Assembly: GCF_001517835.1 (NCBI RefSeq)
Contig: NZ_LOQG01000036.1
Coordinates: forward strand, 62,001-126,000
Direction: 5' to 3'
DNA length: 64,000 nucleotides
DNA from: Caviibacter abscessus
Lineage (GTDB): Bacteria > Fusobacteriota > Fusobacteriia > Fusobacteriales > Leptotrichiaceae
Every line of letters begins with the position of its first letter. Position 1 is the stretch's first letter. The notes under the pieces are model-generated. The model was not told the origin of the DNA. It did not search any database and saw only the letters and a list, made by a program, of their open reading frames with translations. Below are positions 36,155-45,263 of the stretch, in pieces. The position numbers were made by a program, and so were the translations under genes.

Positions 36155-36791
36155 GTAACCTCTTAATTATTTCATCTACATCTGAAACTTCATATTCTTT
36201 ATAATGATTTTTATTATCATATCCCCAAGTACAATGTATATATCTAACTCCTGCATTTTGAGCTGTCATATAATCTACAGACATATCTCCTATAAATACA
36301 ATTTTTTCTTTTGTATATCCTTTAGATATTACTAAATTTATACCATAAGAGTTAGGTTTTGTAGGATAAAGCCCTTGTTCACTTGCTCCAATCACAAAAT
36401 CAAAATTCCATTTAGATAATATTGTTTTTGTATGTTCTAAAGCTAAATTATGATCTTTATTTGTAACTATTCCTATTTTAACTTTATTTTCAACTAAAGT
36501 ATCTAATAATTTATCAATCCCATTATATAGTTTTATATCTTTTAACATATTTTGGGCATAAACTTTTCTCACTTTTGATACAAAAAATTCTTTATCCTCT
36601 TTAATATTTTGTAACTTGTTTATTCTATCAAAGAGATTATAAAACCCACCGCCAACAAAATTTTTATATTCCGTTACATCATATGTATCATATGAAAATT
36701 CTTTTAAAACTTCATTAAACGCATATGCTATTGCAGGTATAGTATTAGCTAATGTTCCATCTAAATCAAACAAGACTACATCTGCATTCAT
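36147..36791 (-). CDS. HAD phosphatase, phosphoglycolate phosphatase-like
   Basis: A 214-residue HAD-IA hydrolase: motif I LFDLDGTLANT (nucleophile Asp and acid Asp), motif II GIVTNKD, motif III Lys in PTKPNSYG, motif IV VFIGDMSVDYMTAQNAG. The helical cap after motif I is the Gph/PGMB type. It probably dephosphorylates phosphoglycolate or a sugar phosphate. It overlaps the upstream unknown gene by 26 bases, with GGGAGAGG before its ATG. Confidence 0.88.
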   Translation of the reverse strand: MNADVVLFDLDGTLANTIPAIAYAFNEVLKEFSYDTYDVTEYKNFVGGGFYNLFDRINKLQNIKEDKEFFVSKVRKVYAQNMLKDIKLYNGIDKLLDTLVENKVKIGIVTNKDHNLALEHTKTILSKWNFDFVIGASEQGLYPTKPNSYGINLVISKGYTKEKIVFIGDMSVDYMTAQNAGVRYIHCTWGYDNKNHYKEYEVSDVDEIIKRLHD

Positions 36792-37512
36792 CGTGTACCT
36801 CTCCCGTTATTATTTGTTCTAAAAATCTTACTATTCCTCTTCTTCCGTATTGATTAAATTTGTATGGTGCATTTTCTTCTAATAACTCTACATAATTTTT
36901 GGCAAATAAATCATACACATAATCATCAAAAAAGAATGATTTATCTAAGTCTTCATTTTTAACATTTTCTTTTACAAACTCTATATATTTTTGCATATCT
37001 GTATTTTCATGCATAAGTTCAAGCATTAATTGAACATTAATTGAACTTTGTAAATTTTGATCAAGTTCTTCCATTTCACATTTTAAAGTTTTAGTTATAT
37101 TCATACACCCTAATTGTTCCAAAGATGATATACCATTTGGAAATATTATACTTTTAGCATTAAACTCATCATTTTTTAAAATTAAATAAACTGAATCATT
37201 AAATGTATACTTATCAAGTTTATTGTATTTTCCTTGTATATCATTTAAAAAATCTGAATATCCATTTTTCCAGTTATTTTCTATAATTTCGCTTAATTCA
37301 TTCAATTTTTCGTTATTTTTACTTGTAAGTTTTATAACAGAAAGCGGATACTTAAGTATTTCAATTTTTATATCATGATAACTTTCAAAATGTAATTTTG
37401 TACTTGCTTGTGATTTAAATAAAGGATATTCCATTTTTTCATCATATACTGCATTTTCCATTAGTTCAAAGTCCACGTAATCAGTAGAATGTACGTATTT
37501 TATTTCGTTCAT
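36766..37512 (-). CDS. Conserved-looking protein of unknown function
   Basis: A 248-residue soluble protein; I chose the second of two adjacent ATG codons because GGAG lies 5 bases before it (first at 37515). There is no signal peptide and no membrane segment. It is rich in Asp, Glu, Asn and Lys and ends with HDECRCSLV. A central stretch, KSIIFPNGISSLEQLG, and the C-terminal GRRGIVRFLEQIITGEVHDE look like ordered elements. I do not recognise the family. It lies between the ROK regulator (5 bases) and the HAD phosphatase (26-base overlap), so it belongs to that transcript. Confidence 0.7.
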   Translation of the reverse strand: MNEIKYVHSTDYVDFELMENAVYDEKMEYPLFKSQASTKLHFESYHDIKIEILKYPLSVIKLTSKNNEKLNELSEIIENNWKNGYSDFLNDIQGKYNKLDKYTFNDSVYLILKNDEFNAKSIIFPNGISSLEQLGCMNITKTLKCEMEELDQNLQSSINVQLMLELMHENTDMQKYIEFVKENVKNEDLDKSFFFDDYVYDLFAKNYVELLEENAPYKFNQYGRRGIVRFLEQIITGEVHDECRCSLV

Positions 37513-37520
37513 CATTTCTC

Positions 37521-38678
37521 CTATTTAATTAGTTTTCTCCCTGAAAACAGATTTGACATTACAAGTGAAACTGAACCTAATTTTTCTATATCAGTACCTA
37601 ATCTAGAAGGTCTTACAAATGTTTTATTTAATATTTCACTAGAAATCGACTTATTCATTCCAGCAATTAATGCTTCATTTAAAGTCATACATGTATTTAA
37701 AATTTCTCCTGCTAAAATTAAATCTCCTATGTCAGAAACATTTAAAATATTACCTAATATTGTTCCAACTTTAAGCCCTAAATCTGTTATAACACTTTTA
37801 TATGGTTCTATTCCTTCATTTGCCTTTTTATATATTTCATGTATAGGTTCATCATATTCAAGATGTTCTTCTTCATTTGTTATCTTTTCATTTATTTTAT
37901 CTATGATACTACTATCCATACATTCATTTTCAAGAGATGATTTAAATGCAAATCCACTTAAATCAGTCGTAACATGACCTATTTCTCCTGCGGCATAATG
38001 TGCTCCTCTTAATATACTTCCATTTATTAAAAATGAAGATCCTATACCATTCTTTAGATAAACTAACATTGCATTTTTTATCTTATTTTTCTTAGAAAAT
38101 GTATTTTCAGCTTTAAGCATTGCTTTTACATTATTATCAATTATTACAGGTATATTAAATAAATCTTGTATATAGTCTTGTATTTTTAAATTTTTATCTT
38201 TAAAACTTTTTGAACTTTTAACTATACCTTGATCATAGTCAACTATTCCAACAACAGATATTCCTATACCTGCTATATTTTTTTCACCGTGTTTTTCAAT
38301 GTTTGCTGTTAATTCATCAACCATTATTTTTATTAATTTATCTTGTAATTTATTATTTTGATAACTTCTTCTTCTCGTTTCTATAATACTTCCATCAAGA
38401 TTTGTAACTGTTGTGTCAATGTAATCCAAGGCTAAATTTACACCTATTATTTTTTTAAATTTTTTATTTATTTTTATAGCCATTCTAGGTCTTCCACCTT
38501 CAGATTTTAAAACTTCATCTTCTGTTAGCAGTAATTTTTTACCTTGTAATTTTTTAATTATTTTTGAAACTGCTGGCGGTGAAACATCTAATATACGAGA
38601 TAATTCTATTCTACTCATAGTTTCTGATGTTGCTATCATCTCAAGAGTAGTGTAATCATTTAGATTAAGTTTTTTCAT
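37521..38678 (-). CDS. ROK-family transcriptional regulator (NagC/XylR type)
   Basis: A 385-residue protein: N-terminal winged helix-turn-helix (residues about 8-60, MSRIELSRILDVSPPAVSKI) and a ROK sugar-binding domain (GGRPRMAIKIN, VGISVVGIVDYDQGIV, GAHYAAGEIGHVTTD). Two departures from ROK kinases are visible. The catalytic Asp of the usual NDANA motif reads IDNNVKAM, and the zinc motif CxCGxxGC after GEIGH is absent (one Cys remains in ENECMD). It is therefore a regulator, not a kinase, and probably binds sugar without the zinc site. Its target is unknown. Confidence 0.87.
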   Translation of the reverse strand: MKKLNLNDYTTLEMIATSETMSRIELSRILDVSPPAVSKIIKKLQGKKLLLTEDEVLKSEGGRPRMAIKINKKFKKIIGVNLALDYIDTTVTNLDGSIIETRRRSYQNNKLQDKLIKIMVDELTANIEKHGEKNIAGIGISVVGIVDYDQGIVKSSKSFKDKNLKIQDYIQDLFNIPVIIDNNVKAMLKAENTFSKKNKIKNAMLVYLKNGIGSSFLINGSILRGAHYAAGEIGHVTTDLSGFAFKSSLENECMDSSIIDKINEKITNEEEHLEYDEPIHEIYKKANEGIEPYKSVITDLGLKVGTILGNILNVSDIGDLILAGEILNTCMTLNEALIAGMNKSISSEILNKTFVRPSRLGTDIEKLGSVSLVMSNLFSGRKLIK

Positions 38679-38688
38679 AGTTGTTCTC

Positions 38689-39318
38689 CTATTTCTTATT
38701 AGTTAAATATTTGATACGACTTGTAACCATTTTAATTCCTACTTTATTAGTTTTACCACGAGGTATTATTACATCTGCATATCTTTTTGAAGGTTCAACA
38801 AATTCCAAGTGCATGGGTTTTACTGTATTAATATATTGCTCTTTGATATTTTTAAAACTTCTTCCACGTTCATTCATGTCACGTTCAATTCTTCTTAATA
38901 ATCTTTCATCATCGTCAGTGTCAACAAAAACTTTCATGTCTAATAATTCTCTTAATTTTTCAATTGCAAGTATTAATATTCCTTCAATAATGATAATTTG
39001 CTGTGAATTAACTATTTCAGTATCAGGAAGTCTTAAATGCTCTTTAAAACTATAGATGGGTTTTCTTATACTATTACCCTCTTTTAGTGCTTTCACATGT
39101 GATATTAGTAGATCAAAATCAATTGCATCAGGGTGGTCATAATTTAATTTTGTTCTTTGTTCAAAAGATAAATGTTTGTTGTCTTTGTAATACGCATCTT
39201 GTTCAAGTAAAACAACTTTACAACCCCACTTTTTCAAATCTTCTACAATTAATGCTGCAACACTAGTCTTACCAGATCCAGTTCCTCCTGCTATACCAAG
39301 TATAATTCTTTCCCTCAT
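38689..39318 (-). CDS. udk: Uridine kinase
   Basis: A 209-residue P-loop kinase phosphorylating uridine and cytidine with NTP in pyrimidine salvage. Walker A is GGTGSGKTS (residues 11-19). Further family blocks are LEQDAYYKDNKHLSFEQR, NYDHPDAIDFDLL, IIEGILIL and DTDDDERLLRRIERDMNERG. Length matches the family (about 205-215). ATG after AGGAG; 10 bases after it comes the ROK gene. Confidence 0.95.
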   Translation of the reverse strand: MRERIILGIAGGTGSGKTSVAALIVEDLKKWGCKVVLLEQDAYYKDNKHLSFEQRTKLNYDHPDAIDFDLLISHVKALKEGNSIRKPIYSFKEHLRLPDTEIVNSQQIIIIEGILILAIEKLRELLDMKVFVDTDDDERLLRRIERDMNERGRSFKNIKEQYINTVKPMHLEFVEPSKRYADVIIPRGKTNKVGIKMVTSRIKYLTNKK

Positions 39319-39327
39319 AAACCACTC

Positions 39328-39786
39328 CTACAATTTAGATAATATTTCTATAATTTCATTTTTGTCATTTGTATTAATAAGCTTTTGTAAAGCTTCTTCT
39401 TCAAAAGATAATTTGGCAATTTTAGCCAATATATCTAAATGTTCTCTTTTGGTTGTTTCTGGAGCAACTATCATAAAAAATATTTTAGATAATTCATCAT
39501 CTAAAGCTGCAAAATCTTTTCCTTCTTTAGAAACAACTACTGCCATTGCCATTTTATTTATCGCACTTGATTTGGTATGAGGTATTGCTATTCCATCTTG
39601 CATACCTGTTGACGAAAGATTTTCTCTGTCATATAAATCTTCTAAAAGAACGTTAAATTCTCCTTCTTTTACTATATCATCAGAATTTAAAAATAGTTTT
39701 GCTATTTCTTCAATTATTTCTTTTTTTGTACTAGAATTTAAAGTAAATGAAATTCTATCCGATGTTAAAAATTCATTAATGTCCAT
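39328..39786 (-). CDS. PTS EIIA, fructose/Ntr type
   Basis: A 152-residue EIIA-2 domain protein. The phosphorylatable His is residue 70 in GIAIPHTKS, preceded by RENLSSTGMQDG. It stands alone without IIB or IIC genes, so it could be a regulatory IIA (PtsN-like) or the sugar-phosphorylating partner of a remote IIBC. The neighbours (udk downstream, miaA upstream by 2 bases) give no sugar context, which favours a regulatory role; that is inference. Confidence 0.88.
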   Translation of the reverse strand: MDINEFLTSDRISFTLNSSTKKEIIEEIAKLFLNSDDIVKEGEFNVLLEDLYDRENLSSTGMQDGIAIPHTKSSAINKMAMAVVVSKEGKDFAALDDELSKIFFMIVAPETTKREHLDILAKIAKLSFEEEALQKLINTNDKNEIIEILSKL

Positions 39787-39788
39787 AA

Positions 39789-40649
39789 TTATCCTTCCCT
39801 AAATTTTTCAAGTATTTTTTGAATAATATTCTCTTCATTTTGCTCATCTAAATTGTATTTTATATATTCATCTTTATTTCTAAACCAAGTAAATTGTCTT
39901 TTTGCATATCTTCTACTATTTTTTTTTATTTCTTCTATAGCTTTTTCTAAAGTTATTTCTCCTTTAAAATATGAAAAAAGTTCTTTGTATCCTATAGCTC
40001 TAATTCTATTTATATCATAGTTATCATAAATAAACTTAGCCTCTTCTAAAAGCCCTTCTTTTATCATTATGTCTACTCTTTTATTTATTCTATCGTATAA
40101 GCTTTGCCTTTCTCTTTCAAGAAATATATGTAAAAAATTAAGATTATTTCCCTTAATATTATTATATTCAATACCATAAGTTTCAATTTTTCTAATAATT
40201 CTTACTTTATTATTAACATCAAAAGTTGAAAAATCAACTTTACCTTCTAGAATTGCTAAAAGATCTTCTATATTTTTTGACATTAATTCTTCTCTATATT
40301 TCTTATCTATTTTAGGCATAGCTGTAAGACCTTTTGTTATTGCTGCGATATAAAGACCGGTACCGCCTGTTAAAATTGGTATTTTTCTTTCTTTTTTTAA
40401 AATTTCATTTACCATTTCATAATACATACCTAAGTCAAAATCTTCATCAGGATTTACAACATCTAACATATAGTGAGGAACTCCTTGCATTTCCACTTTT
40501 GTAACTTTTGATGTCCCTATATCCATATGCTTATATACTTGCATAGCATCTGCTGATATTATTACTGCGTTTAATTTTTTTGCAAGTTCTATTGAAAGTG
40601 CCGTTTTCCCTACTGCTGTTGGTCCTGAAATTACAATAGCATTATACAT
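39789..40649 (-). CDS. miaA: tRNA dimethylallyltransferase MiaA
   Basis: About 286 residues; transfers a dimethylallyl group to A37 of tRNAs reading UNN codons. Walker A SGPTAVGKTALS, the IISADAMQVYKHMDIGTSK block, GGTGLYIAAITKGL and the C-terminal RRYAKRQFTWFRN are all characteristic. The start is uncertain: ATG at 40649 gives the normal N-terminus MYNAIVISG, but ATG at 40661 or TTG at 40670 are possible since GAAGGG lies at about 40662-40667. All overlap or abut the obg stop. Confidence 0.94.
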   Translation of the reverse strand: MYNAIVISGPTAVGKTALSIELAKKLNAVIISADAMQVYKHMDIGTSKVTKVEMQGVPHYMLDVVNPDEDFDLGMYYEMVNEILKKERKIPILTGGTGLYIAAITKGLTAMPKIDKKYREELMSKNIEDLLAILEGKVDFSTFDVNNKVRIIRKIETYGIEYNNIKGNNLNFLHIFLERERQSLYDRINKRVDIMIKEGLLEEAKFIYDNYDINRIRAIGYKELFSYFKGEITLEKAIEEIKKNSRRYAKRQFTWFRNKDEYIKYNLDEQNEENIIQKILEKFREG

Positions 40650-41913
40650 ATTCAAATTCATACCCTTCAATTACTACAGTATCGCCTTCAACAACTCCAG
40701 CTTGAATTAATTTTTCTTCCATACCAATATTTCTCATTATTTGTAGAAATTGTATTATACCATCTTCTCCAACTAATACATATTTATTAAGTACATTATC
40801 TACAACTTGACCTGAAACTTCAAATACATGCGGTTCTATTTCTTTTATTATCCAATCTTGTTTTTTAGCTATAACCTCAGTTAATACTTCATCTAAAGGA
40901 TCAACATTCTCTAGCTCCTCTTTAGGTAATTCTTTTAATAACAAGTATGCCTTTTGAATAACTTCTTTTATTCCTTCGTTAGCAATTACAGATATAGGGT
41001 AAACCTTTTTACCTACAAATTTTTCAAAATCATCTATAACTGACTCATCATATAGCATGTCAATTTTATTTAAAACTATAATCTGCTCTTTATTTGCAAG
41101 TTTTTCACTATATTTTTTTAATTCTTCATTTATTTTTATATAATCTTGTTTAGGATCTCTACCATCTACTGCTGATATATCAACAATATGTACTATTACT
41201 CTACATCTTTCTATATGTCTTAAAAATTTGTCTCCTAAACCTACACCTTGATGAGCTCCTTCTATAAGACCTGGTATATCGGCAATTACAAAACTTTCTT
41301 CATCATTTATTCTTACAAACCCTAATTTAGGCTTTAGTGTTGTGAAATGATAATTTGCAACCTTAGATTTTGCTGCTGATACCTTGTTTATAAACGATGA
41401 TTTACCTACACTTGGATATCCTATCAAAGCAACATCAGCTAAAAGTTTAAGCTCCAATTTTACTTTTAACTCATATCCAAGTCTTCCACTTTCAGAAATT
41501 CTTGGAGCCTTTCTAATTGAGTTTTTAAAGTGTATATTACCTCTACCTCCGTCTCCACCTCTAAGTAAAAGTTTTTTTTCATTTGGAGTATCCATATCAA
41601 GTAATAATCTATTGGTTTCAAAATCTCTTATCATAGTTCCAACAGGTACTTTTATAACTACATCTTCACCATTTTTACCAGTACATTTTGCAGCCATACC
41701 CTTTTCACCGTTAGTTGCTTCTATTCTTTTTATATTTTTAAAATTAACTAAAGTGTTCATATTCGGATCAGCAAGAAAATAAATAGAACCTCCTCTACCT
41801 CCGTCTCCACCATCTGGACCTCCGAATTGAACAAATTTTTCTCTTCTAAAAGTTGCGGCTCCATCACCACCATTACCTGATTTTACAGTTATTACACTTT
41901 CATCTATAAACAT
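40642..41913 (-). CDS. obg: GTPase Obg
   Basis: About 423 residues from ATG 41913 (GAGAGGA upstream; a longer frame to 41943 lacks a site). Domain order: Gly-rich Obg fold (residues 1-about 158, GNGGDGAATFRREKFVQFGG), G domain (about 159-330, GYPSVGKSSFINK, ADIPGLIEGAHQGVGLGDKF, NKIDM) and the Obg C-terminal OCT domain (about 345-423). An essential ribosome-associated GTPase in assembly and stringent response. Confidence 0.96.
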   Translation of the reverse strand: MFIDESVITVKSGNGGDGAATFRREKFVQFGGPDGGDGGRGGSIYFLADPNMNTLVNFKNIKRIEATNGEKGMAAKCTGKNGEDVVIKVPVGTMIRDFETNRLLLDMDTPNEKKLLLRGGDGGRGNIHFKNSIRKAPRISESGRLGYELKVKLELKLLADVALIGYPSVGKSSFINKVSAAKSKVANYHFTTLKPKLGFVRINDEESFVIADIPGLIEGAHQGVGLGDKFLRHIERCRVIVHIVDISAVDGRDPKQDYIKINEELKKYSEKLANKEQIIVLNKIDMLYDESVIDDFEKFVGKKVYPISVIANEGIKEVIQKAYLLLKELPKEELENVDPLDEVLTEVIAKKQDWIIKEIEPHVFEVSGQVVDNVLNKYVLVGEDGIIQFLQIMRNIGMEEKLIQAGVVEGDTVVIEGYEFEYV

Positions 41914-41966
41914 TTTGTTCCTCTCTAAAATAGGACTTAACAAAGTAAGTCCTAATATTAACTATT

Positions 41967-42305
41967 CTATACTTCTTGCCCCAACTGAAGCTCCTCTAAT
42001 TTCATACCTTTTGGAATTGAAATAAAAACCTTATCAGTTATTTTTGAGATATTTCCACCTAACGCATAAGTTGCTCCAGCTATAAAATCAATTAATCTTT
42101 GTCCTTCTTCCTGGTTTAATTGCTCCAAACTAAAACTAACTATATTACCTTTTTTTATCGGTTCTATAAGTGATTGTCCATCTTTATATGATGTTGGTCT
42201 AGTTATATTAATACACCCTGAAGTCGCAACATATTCTTGTTCAGTTTCTATATTATTTATTTCTTCTTTTTCATCATCTTCTTTAAATACATTAAATAGT
42301 TTCAT
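41967..42305 (-). CDS. sepF: Cell division protein SepF
   Basis: A 112-residue SepF: an acidic linker after the amphipathic N-terminus (MKLFNVFKEDDEKEE) and the conserved core NIVSFSLEQLNQEEGQRLID followed by FIAGATYALGG and KVFISIPKGM. SepF anchors FtsZ rings to the membrane. It is best known from Gram-positives, cyanobacteria and archaea, so its presence beside outer-membrane genes is notable. First gene of the obg-miaA transcript, under a good promoter. Confidence 0.9.
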   Translation of the reverse strand: MKLFNVFKEDDEKEEINNIETEQEYVATSGCINITRPTSYKDGQSLIEPIKKGNIVSFSLEQLNQEEGQRLIDFIAGATYALGGNISKITDKVFISIPKGMKLEELQLGQEV

Positions 42306-42332
42306 ATATTTCCTCCACTTTTATTTAACTGA

Positions 42333-42361
42333 ATTATATAACTTTTTTAACTTTTTTGCAA
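42333..42361 (-). promoter_or_regulatory. Promoter upstream of sepF-obg-miaA
   Basis: Minus strand TTGCAA (42356-42361), 17-base spacer, TATAAT (42333-42338); GGAGG follows before the sepF ATG. Confidence 0.7.
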
Positions 42362-42476
42362 TAGTTAGTACACTAAATTTTAATACTTACATGAAAATAG
42401 AGAGATTTTCAGCAAAACTAAACAAATACAATTAATTTAACTGTATCAAAAGATTTATTAACACCTCTCTATAATA

Positions 42477-43175
42477 CTATTTTCTTCTTTTTCCAAATAA
42501 TCTTAATAAATTTAAGAATAAATTGATAAAGTCTAAATAAAGAGCAAAGGCTCCAACTATTTCTATTCTATCAACTAAATCAGTTTGTCCGTGTCTAACC
42601 GCATATATTATATTATTTTTTATAATATATGTATCATATGCAGTGTAAATAACAAAAACTATTACACCTAAAATTGAAAATATAAAAGTTAATGTATCAC
42701 TTTTTAAAAATATATTAATAATCCCTATTATAATTATTGAAATTATCCCAGCAGTTAAAAAGGTTTTATACTTTAAAAGATTACTTTCTGTTGTATAACC
42801 ATATACAGCCAAGATGGTAAATAATAATATTGTTCCTCCTAAAACTGCTAAAACTGAATTAAAATCATACGCAAAAGCTATAAGAGTTAATGTTTGCCCT
42901 GTTGCTAATGCATAAAGTACAAAAAGTGATTTTAAAACTACAGCACTTGCTTTATACGATAAAAGTGCTAGTGAAAATCCACCTATAATTTGTACAATAA
43001 TAGCGATTGAATATGTTTTCTCAAATATAGCATAAAATGAAGCAACACTTGAATTTAAAAGTATCATACCAAAAGTTAAAAATAGTCCAAATGCCAACCA
43101 TAAAAAACTTCCTCTAATTTTTATACCTATAAGTTGTTCTAAGTCAACACTTTCTCCATTTATATCATAATACAT
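42477..43175 (-). CDS. Bax inhibitor-1/YccA family membrane protein
   Basis: A 232-residue protein with seven hydrophobic segments, the BI-1/YccA/YetJ topology and length. The C-terminal part carries the family features FVIYTAYDTYIIKNNI and the conserved acidic pair around DRIEIVGAFALYLDFINLFL near the last helix. Bacterial members can act as pH-sensitive calcium leak channels (YetJ), but the role here is not known. Ten bases after thrS, in the same transcript. Confidence 0.88.
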   Translation of the reverse strand: MYYDINGESVDLEQLIGIKIRGSFLWLAFGLFLTFGMILLNSSVASFYAIFEKTYSIAIIVQIIGGFSLALLSYKASAVVLKSLFVLYALATGQTLTLIAFAYDFNSVLAVLGGTILLFTILAVYGYTTESNLLKYKTFLTAGIISIIIIGIINIFLKSDTLTFIFSILGVIVFVIYTAYDTYIIKNNIIYAVRHGQTDLVDRIEIVGAFALYLDFINLFLNLLRLFGKRRK

Positions 43176-43185
43176 AAACTACCTC

Positions 43186-45090
43186 CTATAATTTAGGTTC
43201 TACACTTTCAGATAACATTAATATTAATTCATCAATTGTCATAGTTTTACTTTCTTGCATTCCATATTGTCTAACATTAACAGTATTTTGTTCAACTTCA
43301 GATTTACCAATTATTAATTGTAATGGTATTTTTTGTTCAACATTTGCTTCTCTTATCTTATAACCAATCTTTTCATCTCTTGTATCAATCTCTATTTTAA
43401 ATCCTAAATCAATAAGTTTATTATATAGTTCTTGTGCATATGGAACTTGTTCTTTTGATATAGTTAAAATTCTTGCTTGTATTGGTGCAAGCCATAAAGG
43501 AAATGCTCCTGCATAATGTTCTATAAGTATTCCCATAAATCTTTCAAGACTTCCATATAAAGCTCTATGTATCATAACCGGAGTATGTTTTTCTCCATCT
43601 GCTCCTATATAACTTGCTTTAAATCTGTTTGGTAAATTAAAGTCTAATTGTATTGTTCCTGTTTGCCATATTCTTCCTATTGAATCTCTCATTTTAAAGT
43701 CAATTTTTGGTCCATAAAATGCTCCATCTCCAGGATTTAGCTTATACTCTTTATTTGATTTTAAAAGAGCTTGTGACAGTGAATTTTCTGCAATTTCCCA
43801 TAAGCTATCTTCTCCAATAGATTTTTCAGGTCTTGTAGATAGCTCAATATGATATGTAAATCCAAATAATTTGTAATATCTATCATATAAATTAATTATT
43901 TCTATTATTTGTTCTTCTATTTGCTCTTTAGTACAGAATATATGAGTATCATCTTGAGTAAATGCTCTAACTCTCATAAGTCCATGTAAAGCTCCTGAAA
44001 ATTCATGTCTATGTACATGCCCCATTTCAGCAAGTTTTAATGGTAAATCTTTATATGATCTAAGACTACTCTTATACGCTAAAACTGTTCCAGGGCAATT
44101 CATAGGTTTTATAGCAAAAACTTTATCATCAATTTCAGATGTATACATATTTTCTTTGTAATTATTCCAATGCCCTGATGTTTCCCATAATTCTCTATCT
44201 AACATATTAGGGGTTCTTATTTCTTTATATCCAGCTTTTACATGTTCTTTTCTCCATAAATCTTGTAATTTCAAGAACATATCCATTCCTTTTGGTAAAA
44301 AGAAAGGAAATCCAGGTCCATGTTCATCAAGGAAAAATAGATTTAATTGTTTACCTAGTTTTCTATGATCTCTTCTTTCTGCTTCTTCAAGCATTTTTAA
44401 ATAATCATTTAATTCTTCTTTTGTAGGGAAAGCAACTCCGTATATTCTTTGTAGCATTTTATTATCCGAGTTTCCTCTCCAATAAGCTCCTGCTTTACTC
44501 ATAAGTTTAAATGCTTTTACATATCCTGTTGAAGGTAAATGTGTTCCTCTACACAAATCAAAAAATTCTCCTTGTGTATAAGCACTTAAAGTTTCATCTT
44601 CAAGTCCTTCAAGTATTTCTACTTTGTAAATTTCATTTTCTGCCTTATATTTATCAATTAATTCTTGTCTTGAAAGCTCAAGTCTTGAAAACTTATAATT
44701 TTCTTTTATTATTTTATTCATTTCTTTTTCAATATTCACAAGATCTTCATCTGTAAAAGGTCTTTGTGGATCAAAATCATAATAAAATCCATTTTCAACA
44801 ACAGGACCTATTCCAAGTTTAGTATCAGGGAATAATCTTTTTACTGCTTGTGCCATTATATGTGTTGTACTATGTCTTAATATATGTATTCCTTGTTCAC
44901 TTTCTATAGTTATTAATTGAAGGTCTCCAGATTCTTTTAAGGTGTATGAAACATCAACTTGAACTCCATTAAATATAGCTCCAACTGTCTTTTTAGCAAG
45001 ACTTGTTGATAGCATTTTAGCAAATTCAATAACTGAAATTTCATTTTCTAATACTCTTAAACTACCATCAGGTAAATTGATTTCTACCAT
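43186..45090 (-). CDS. thrS: Threonyl-tRNA synthetase
   Basis: A 634-residue class II synthetase with the full domain order: TGS (residues 1-about 60), editing domain (about 65-225, HSTTHIMAQAVKRLFP and the C-x-H of LCRGTHLPSTG), catalytic core (about 240-530) and anticodon-binding domain (about 535-634). In the core the zinc Cys is in KPMNCPGTVLAY, and motif 2 is HRHEFSGALHGLMRVRAFTQ. ATG with GGAGGAG upstream. There is no T-box leader: only about 170 bases lie upstream, containing an ordinary promoter. Confidence 0.97.
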   Translation of the reverse strand: MVEINLPDGSLRVLENEISVIEFAKMLSTSLAKKTVGAIFNGVQVDVSYTLKESGDLQLITIESEQGIHILRHSTTHIMAQAVKRLFPDTKLGIGPVVENGFYYDFDPQRPFTDEDLVNIEKEMNKIIKENYKFSRLELSRQELIDKYKAENEIYKVEILEGLEDETLSAYTQGEFFDLCRGTHLPSTGYVKAFKLMSKAGAYWRGNSDNKMLQRIYGVAFPTKEELNDYLKMLEEAERRDHRKLGKQLNLFFLDEHGPGFPFFLPKGMDMFLKLQDLWRKEHVKAGYKEIRTPNMLDRELWETSGHWNNYKENMYTSEIDDKVFAIKPMNCPGTVLAYKSSLRSYKDLPLKLAEMGHVHRHEFSGALHGLMRVRAFTQDDTHIFCTKEQIEEQIIEIINLYDRYYKLFGFTYHIELSTRPEKSIGEDSLWEIAENSLSQALLKSNKEYKLNPGDGAFYGPKIDFKMRDSIGRIWQTGTIQLDFNLPNRFKASYIGADGEKHTPVMIHRALYGSLERFMGILIEHYAGAFPLWLAPIQARILTISKEQVPYAQELYNKLIDLGFKIEIDTRDEKIGYKIREANVEQKIPLQLIIGKSEVEQNTVNVRQYGMQESKTMTIDELILMLSESVEPKL

Positions 45091-45121
45091 CTTTTCTCCT
45101 CCATAATTATAAATTACACCT

Positions 45122-45150
45122 ATTTTATCACGATTTAGTTATTTTGTCTA
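45122..45150 (-). promoter_or_regulatory. Promoter of thrS
   Basis: Minus strand TAGACA (45145-45150), 17-base spacer, TAAAAT (45122-45127) preceded by TGA (extended -10); transcript leader about 25 bases. Confidence 0.6.
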
Positions 45151-45204
45151 ACTTTAAAAAAATAGTAGATAAAAAACGCCTATTATCCTAATTTAAATAT
45201 TTTT

Positions 45205-45261
45205 TTGATTTATCCCCCACTTAGTGATATAATTTATGTAGGGAATAAAGTGGGGGATAAA
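45205..45261 (+). promoter_or_regulatory. Promoter enclosed by a 14-base inverted repeat
   Basis: TTGATT (45205-45210), 17-base spacer and TATAAT (45228-45233) form a near-consensus promoter. TTTATCCCCCACTT (45209-45222) in the spacer is exactly complementary to AAGTGGGGGATAAA (45248-45261), which contains the Shine-Dalgarno of the next gene. The arms therefore cover both the promoter and the ribosome-binding site. This looks like an operator pair for an autoregulator, or a hairpin; the transcribed RNA would hold only the right arm. Confidence 0.65.
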
Positions 45262-45263
45262 TT

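Noticed and set aside
42397-42472. Long inverted repeat ATAGAGAG ... CTCTCTAT after the Bax-inhibitor-like gene
   Set aside because: Arms are only 8 bases with a 60-base loop and a weak T tract; could be a terminator but not well enough supported to list.
45091-45263. T-box leader for thrS
   Set aside because: Transcript leader is only about 25 bases from the inferred promoter; no specifier or AGGGUGGNACCGCG-like element.
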